Origin: Sediminibacterium sp.
GTDB lineage: Bacteria; Bacteroidota; Bacteroidia; Chitinophagales; Chitinophagaceae
Direction of reading: 5' to 3'
Assembly: GCA_007280515.1 (NCBI GenBank)
Contig: QYPL01000014.1
Span: forward strand, 124,001 to 188,000
Length of the DNA stretch: 64,000 nucleotides
A model generated the notes under the pieces. That model had not been told where the DNA came from, ran no database searches, and saw only the letters and a program-made list of their open reading frames with translations. A program made the position numbers and the translations under genes. Below are positions 60,666 through 64,000 of the stretch, piece after piece (position 1 is the first letter of the stretch; the number at the start of each line of letters is the position of its first letter).

Positions 60666-62131
60666 TCTTTCCAGCGCCATTCGCCTGCAATTTGTAATGG
60701 CTCTTTTAAATTATTTTTGATTAAGAATGCTTTTGTTTCAGCATCTGTAAAATGTTTTGATTTTATTTCTTCCGCATCTGCCACACCATATAATAACATC
60801 GATCCAAAACGAACTGTGTTTTTCATGCCTTGTTCTTCTACTAAACTAAATACATCACAATCGGCATGGTAACAAGGTCCTGCATTTTTTGGAAGCCCTC
60901 CACCAGCGCCACCTCCCGTAGGAACGCCTTGCAACATGAAGGGTTGATGATCGCTATGAAGTCCAGCACCTGCTCTAAATAAATTAGTAAAAGAAGTATC
61001 AATAGAATTTGCAATAGCACCAATGCCTGTAAATAAATCTTTACTATCTTCTGCACTAGTGGAATAGCCCTTGATATCATTACTCATATCATAATTCATC
61101 ATGTATCTAATTTGATCAATGCTTCTATTTTTAATCGCATCATCTACATAGGCTCTTGAACCTAATAAACCTTCCTCTTCTCCCATGAACATTACAAAGT
61201 CAATACTGCGAGCAGGATGAAGATTTAATTTTTTAAATGTTCTAGCCATATCTAAAACAGAAAAAGAACCTATGCCATTGTCAATAGCACCTGTTGCTAA
61301 ATCCCAGCTATCTAAGTGACCACCAATAACAATTTTTTCATTCGGCAACGTTCTGCCTTTTAAAGTAGCTACTACATTACGCGCTTTAATCATTCCAGAG
61401 AAATTAGTCATTTTAATATGACTATATAATTTACCTGTAACTAATTGTTCTTTTAAAAGAAGTCCATCTTCTTTACCCACACAAACAGCAGGAATAGGAA
61501 TTAGTTTTCCGGTAACTGAAGCAGTACCTGTAAGAAGCACTCCATTAGGAGGCGTATTAATAACTATAATTCCTTTCGCACCATATTTAGTAGCAATAGC
61601 TGTTTTTTCAGAACGGTGTAAACCTGGAGTACCTGGTTTTGAACCTGGCAAAACACCTAAATACACTAAGGCAATTTTACCTTTTACTTTGTCAGGGTTG
61701 GCTGCATAATCTTCTTCTACACCATTACCCATGTCAACTACTTCAAGGGCAAGGTCTACTTTCACGGGTGAATGCGCTAAGGAAACCGATTTAATGGTTT
61801 TCAAATTATCCATAGCACCACCAATGGTTACCTCTAAGCTACCGCGACTCCAGCTTTCCACTTCAAAAGGTTGAAAACGAAGGTTGGTAAAGCCATAAGA
61901 CTTTAATAAGTCATAAGCATATTGCTCGGCTTTTTTACCGTTCTCGGAACCTGTTAGACGATGTCCGATGGTTTCAGAGGAAATTTTAAGTGAAGTATAG
62001 GCATTTGAATTTGCTTGTACTTCTTTATTAATGCTAGCAAAAATACTGTTCCAAGCAGGCCTGGTCTGCGCCATTAGAGATAGGCTAGAAGCCGATACTA
62101 GAAAGGCAAAAAATAGGCTAATTTTTTTCAT
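60662..62131 (-). CDS. M28-family zinc peptidase, exported
   Basis: A 489-residue protein with a signal peptide (ends LSLMAQ, about 22). A PA-like insertion (about 130-250) is followed by the metallopeptidase core: GGHLDSWDLATGAIDNGIGS with the zinc ligands H and D, MGEEEGLLGSRAY with the catalytic Glu pair, and AGLHSDHQPFM with the last His. It resembles carboxypeptidase Q/PGCP-type enzymes. A second, incomplete M28-like gene is at the right edge of the window. Confidence 0.9.
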   Translation of the reverse strand: MKKISLFFAFLVSASSLSLMAQTRPAWNSIFASINKEVQANSNAYTSLKISSETIGHRLTGSENGKKAEQYAYDLLKSYGFTNLRFQPFEVESWSRGSLEVTIGGAMDNLKTIKSVSLAHSPVKVDLALEVVDMGNGVEEDYAANPDKVKGKIALVYLGVLPGSKPGTPGLHRSEKTAIATKYGAKGIIVINTPPNGVLLTGTASVTGKLIPIPAVCVGKEDGLLLKEQLVTGKLYSHIKMTNFSGMIKARNVVATLKGRTLPNEKIVIGGHLDSWDLATGAIDNGIGSFSVLDMARTFKKLNLHPARSIDFVMFMGEEEGLLGSRAYVDDAIKNRSIDQIRYMMNYDMSNDIKGYSTSAEDSKDLFTGIGAIANSIDTSFTNLFRAGAGLHSDHQPFMLQGVPTGGGAGGGLPKNAGPCYHADCDVFSLVEEQGMKNTVRFGSMLLYGVADAEEIKSKHFTDAETKAFLIKNNLKEPLQIAGEWRWKD

Positions 62132-62300
62132 ATTTTTTATAGGATGAATGGTTTGAAATTTGATTAGAATGCTAATTTATTCAAATTAGACGATATTCTA
62201 GTAATCTTTTTAATAGCGGCAAAATTAAATATTGTAATTTTAGGTAGACAAAATTGTCAATCCTTAGACGCTATTTAAGCGCTTAATTAAATTTAATTGT

Positions 62301-63209
62301 ATGTTATTTATTTTAATCGGAATTGCACTATTTTTTGCAGCAGGCGCTGTTGAAAATTTTAATTTACCTGCTAATATTAGTAAAGGCAGTATTCGTACTA
62401 TAGGAATAGTGGTTATAGTAATTGGTGTATTCACTTCATGCATTAAACAAATTGACGCTGGACAAATTGGAGTACAGTCATTGTTTGGTAAAGTACAAGA
62501 TGAAGTGATTACAAGTGGTTTGAATTTTGTGAGTCCCTTGATGACAATAAATACAATTGATGTAAGAACACAAAATTATACCATGAGTGGTGTGCATACT
62601 GAAGGTGAAATGGCAGGAGATGATGCCATTCGCGTTTTAACAGCAGATGGTTTAGAAGTAGTAATTGATTTAACGGTACTATATCGTGTACAATCTACTG
62701 AAGCGCCAAAAATTGTAAGAGAGATAGGCTATGATTTTAAAAATGTGATTGTTCGCCCTATTACTAGAACTAAAATTAGAGACAACGCTGTTTATTATAC
62801 AGCCGTTGATTTATATTCTGTAAAAAGAGATGAGTTTCAAAGCAGAATTTTCAAAACCATTGAAGAGAACTTAAAAATTCGTGGTTTAGTGCTTGAGCAA
62901 TTATTAGTGCGCAATATTGTTTTACCAACTACAGTAAAAGCATCTATTGAAGATAAAATTAAGGCCGAGCAAGATGCGCAAAAAATGCAGTTCGTCTTAC
63001 AAAAAGAAAAGCAGGAGGCAGAGCGTAAAAGAGTGGAGGCCCAAGGTATTGCCGATTATCAAAAAATTATTAGCTCAGGTTTAGGCGATAAACAATTACA
63101 GTATGAGCAAATACAAATAATGAAAGGACTTATCACTTCTCCGAATGCTAAAGTAATAATTATGGGTGGTGGAAAAACACCAGTTATTTTAGATGCTAAG
63201 AATAATTAA
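62301..63209 (+). CDS. SPFH/prohibitin-domain membrane protein
   Basis: A 302-residue protein with one or two N-terminal membrane helices (about 1-55, including GIVVIVIGVFTSCIKQ), the SPFH core at about 60-240 (VQSLFGKVQDEVITSGLNFV; VRPITRTKIRDNAVYYTAVD) and a charged coiled coil (about 225-265, QDAQKMQFVLQKEKQEAERK). Relatives form large ring or cage scaffolds that control FtsH-like proteases and membrane quality. No NfeD or FtsH gene is adjacent. The upstream region contains two perfect palindromic sites. Confidence 0.88.
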   Translation: MLFILIGIALFFAAGAVENFNLPANISKGSIRTIGIVVIVIGVFTSCIKQIDAGQIGVQSLFGKVQDEVITSGLNFVSPLMTINTIDVRTQNYTMSGVHTEGEMAGDDAIRVLTADGLEVVIDLTVLYRVQSTEAPKIVREIGYDFKNVIVRPITRTKIRDNAVYYTAVDLYSVKRDEFQSRIFKTIEENLKIRGLVLEQLLVRNIVLPTTVKASIEDKIKAEQDAQKMQFVLQKEKQEAERKRVEAQGIADYQKIISSGLGDKQLQYEQIQIMKGLITSPNAKVIIMGGGKTPVILDAKNN

Positions 63210-63251
63210 TACCTATTTTAGCAGCATTATTTTATTGGGCATAAGATAGAT

Positions 63252-63605
63252 ATGGTTAAACAAATACTTTTTTCTTTATTCCTTATTTCACTGCTCTCTA
63301 GCTGTGGCTATACTACGCGCAAGGGTTTAGCTTCTTACTATGCCGATAGTTATGAAGGGAAAACCACTGCGAATGGTGAAATCTATAGACAAGGTAAAAT
63401 AACGGCTGCGCATAAAACACTTCCCTTCGGTACCAGGGTGGAAGTGACGAATCTTTCCAATAATAAAATGGTGGTGGTGCGTATTAATGATAGAGGCCCT
63501 TATATTAGAGGAAGAATTATAGATTTAACCAAGGCGGCTGCCAAAGAAATTGATATGGCGGGTGCCGGAGTGGCAAAGGTTAAAATAAGATATAAGAAGA
63601 AGTAG
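63252..63605 (+). CDS. RlpA-like septal-ring lipoprotein
   Basis: A 117-residue lipoprotein with the lipobox LLSSC (C18). It is almost entirely a double-psi beta-barrel: GLASYYADSYEGKTTANGEI, FGTRVEVTNLSNNKMVVVRI and NDRGPYIRGRIIDLTKAAA. The DRGP and SYY motifs are intact, unlike the paralogue at 32801. RlpA cuts glycan strands lacking stem peptides at the septum. No SPOR domain is attached. Confidence 0.88.
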   Translation: MVKQILFSLFLISLLSSCGYTTRKGLASYYADSYEGKTTANGEIYRQGKITAAHKTLPFGTRVEVTNLSNNKMVVVRINDRGPYIRGRIIDLTKAAAKEIDMAGAGVAKVKIRYKKK

Positions 63606-63667
63606 GAAATTTTAAAAATGAGAGGTTAAAAAATTTAATAATAAAAATTTATTCTAAACAATAAAAT

Positions 63668-64000
63668 ATGAAGTACAAAATTATTTTTTTAGTAGTTTTC
63701 TTATTCGCTGCGGAAGCGAATTCCTTTTCTCAACAAATCATTAAAAAAGATGCAGAGATAGATGCGATGGTAAAAGAAATAAGTACCGATAGTTTAGCGC
63801 AGAATTTGAATAAGCTAGTTAGTTTTGGTACTAGGGCTACACTTAGTAATCAAACCAGTACTACAAAAGGTATTGGCGCTGCAAGAGCTTGGATATTAAG
63901 TAGGTTTAATGAATATGCAAAGGCAAGTAATGGAAGGTTGTCTGCTTTTATAGATACCACTACTTATAATGCCGATAAAAAAAGAGTTGACAGGCCCATT
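63668..64000 (+). CDS. M28-like exported peptidase, N-terminal part (runs off window)
   Basis: The first 111 codons of an open frame. A signal peptide (MKYKIIFLVVFLFAAEANSF) is followed by a segment typical of the start of secreted M28 enzymes: MVKEISTDSLAQNLNKLVSF then GTRATLSNQTSTTKGIGAAR, about residues 30-70. The catalytic part is outside the window, so this is a family guess from the GTRxTLS motif. Confidence 0.75.
   Translation, partial: MKYKIIFLVVFLFAAEANSFSQQIIKKDAEIDAMVKEISTDSLAQNLNKLVSFGTRATLSNQTSTTKGIGAARAWILSRFNEYAKASNGRLSAFIDTTTYNADKKRVDRPI

Overview
The window looks like chromosomal DNA of a low-GC member of the Bacteroidota, most likely close to the Chitinophagaceae (inferred from gene content, not from a search). 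The support is: repeated TAnnTTTG promoter boxes typical of the phylum, a TonB-type/CarboxypepD-like outer-membrane receptor, an UpxY-type NusG paralogue, DUF2723, GH97, a fused DAHP synthase-chorismate mutase, and an ECF sigma factor paired with a membrane protein. Gene density is high. No gene-free stretch exceeds about 230 bases, and I saw no transposase, phage gene, CRISPR array or rRNA. The first gene (outer-membrane receptor) and the last (M28 peptidase) run off the window.

Layout. 1-6.7 kb: partial outer-membrane receptor, a DUF445-like membrane protein, tRNA-His with its terminator, a Prc-type protease, a NusG/UpxY-like factor and MtaB. 6.7-13.2 kb: DUF2723 membrane protein, cysteine desulfurase, phosphoglucosamine-mutase-type enzyme, PAP2 phosphatase. 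13.2-16.8 kb: DUF6702 protein diverging from a HupE/UreJ-M1 peptidase pair. 16.8-20.6 kb: RluD-like synthase, LipB, a PLP desulfhydrase/ACC-deaminase-like enzyme, a nucleotidyltransferase. 20.6-22.7 kb: ECF sigma factor with an anti-sigma-like/trypsin-like fusion, and a tiny Ala/Thr lipoprotein.

22.8-32.4 kb is the most interesting region. It is an aromatic amino acid cluster: leader peptide/attenuator - pheA - aminotransferase - tyrA - DEAD-box helicase - DAHP synthase/chorismate mutase - aroB - aroA - aroC. The leader is a 28-codon ORF with ten consecutive aromatic codons. It is placed immediately after a well-formed promoter and is followed by mutually exclusive antiterminator and terminator hairpins. 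This is a trp/phe-style ribosome-stalling attenuator that would sense charged Phe/Tyr (and Trp) tRNA.

32.4-40.5 kb: DUF952, RlpA-like protein, OmpA/TSP3 protein, MurB, PriA, PlsC, Amt. 40.7-46.8 kb: GltD and GltB, which with Amt form an ammonium-assimilation group. 47-50.5 kb: EtfB-EtfA-bifunctional nuclease-IspE, and a TPR protein. 50.6-54.9 kb: an unknown acidic protein, a GlcNAc-kinase-like ATPase, a CtpA-type protease and a porin-like barrel. 55-60.7 kb: GH97, exported Gfo/Idh/MocA oxidoreductase and GH78, a small glycan-degrading group. 60.7-64 kb: two M28 peptidases around an SPFH protein and a second RlpA-like lipoprotein.

TAnnTTTG boxes often end only 4-10 bases before the start codon, so many mRNAs here are probably leaderless or nearly so. 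In four genes a TTG that would open the longest reading frame is actually the end of such a box, so those starts have been moved downstream.
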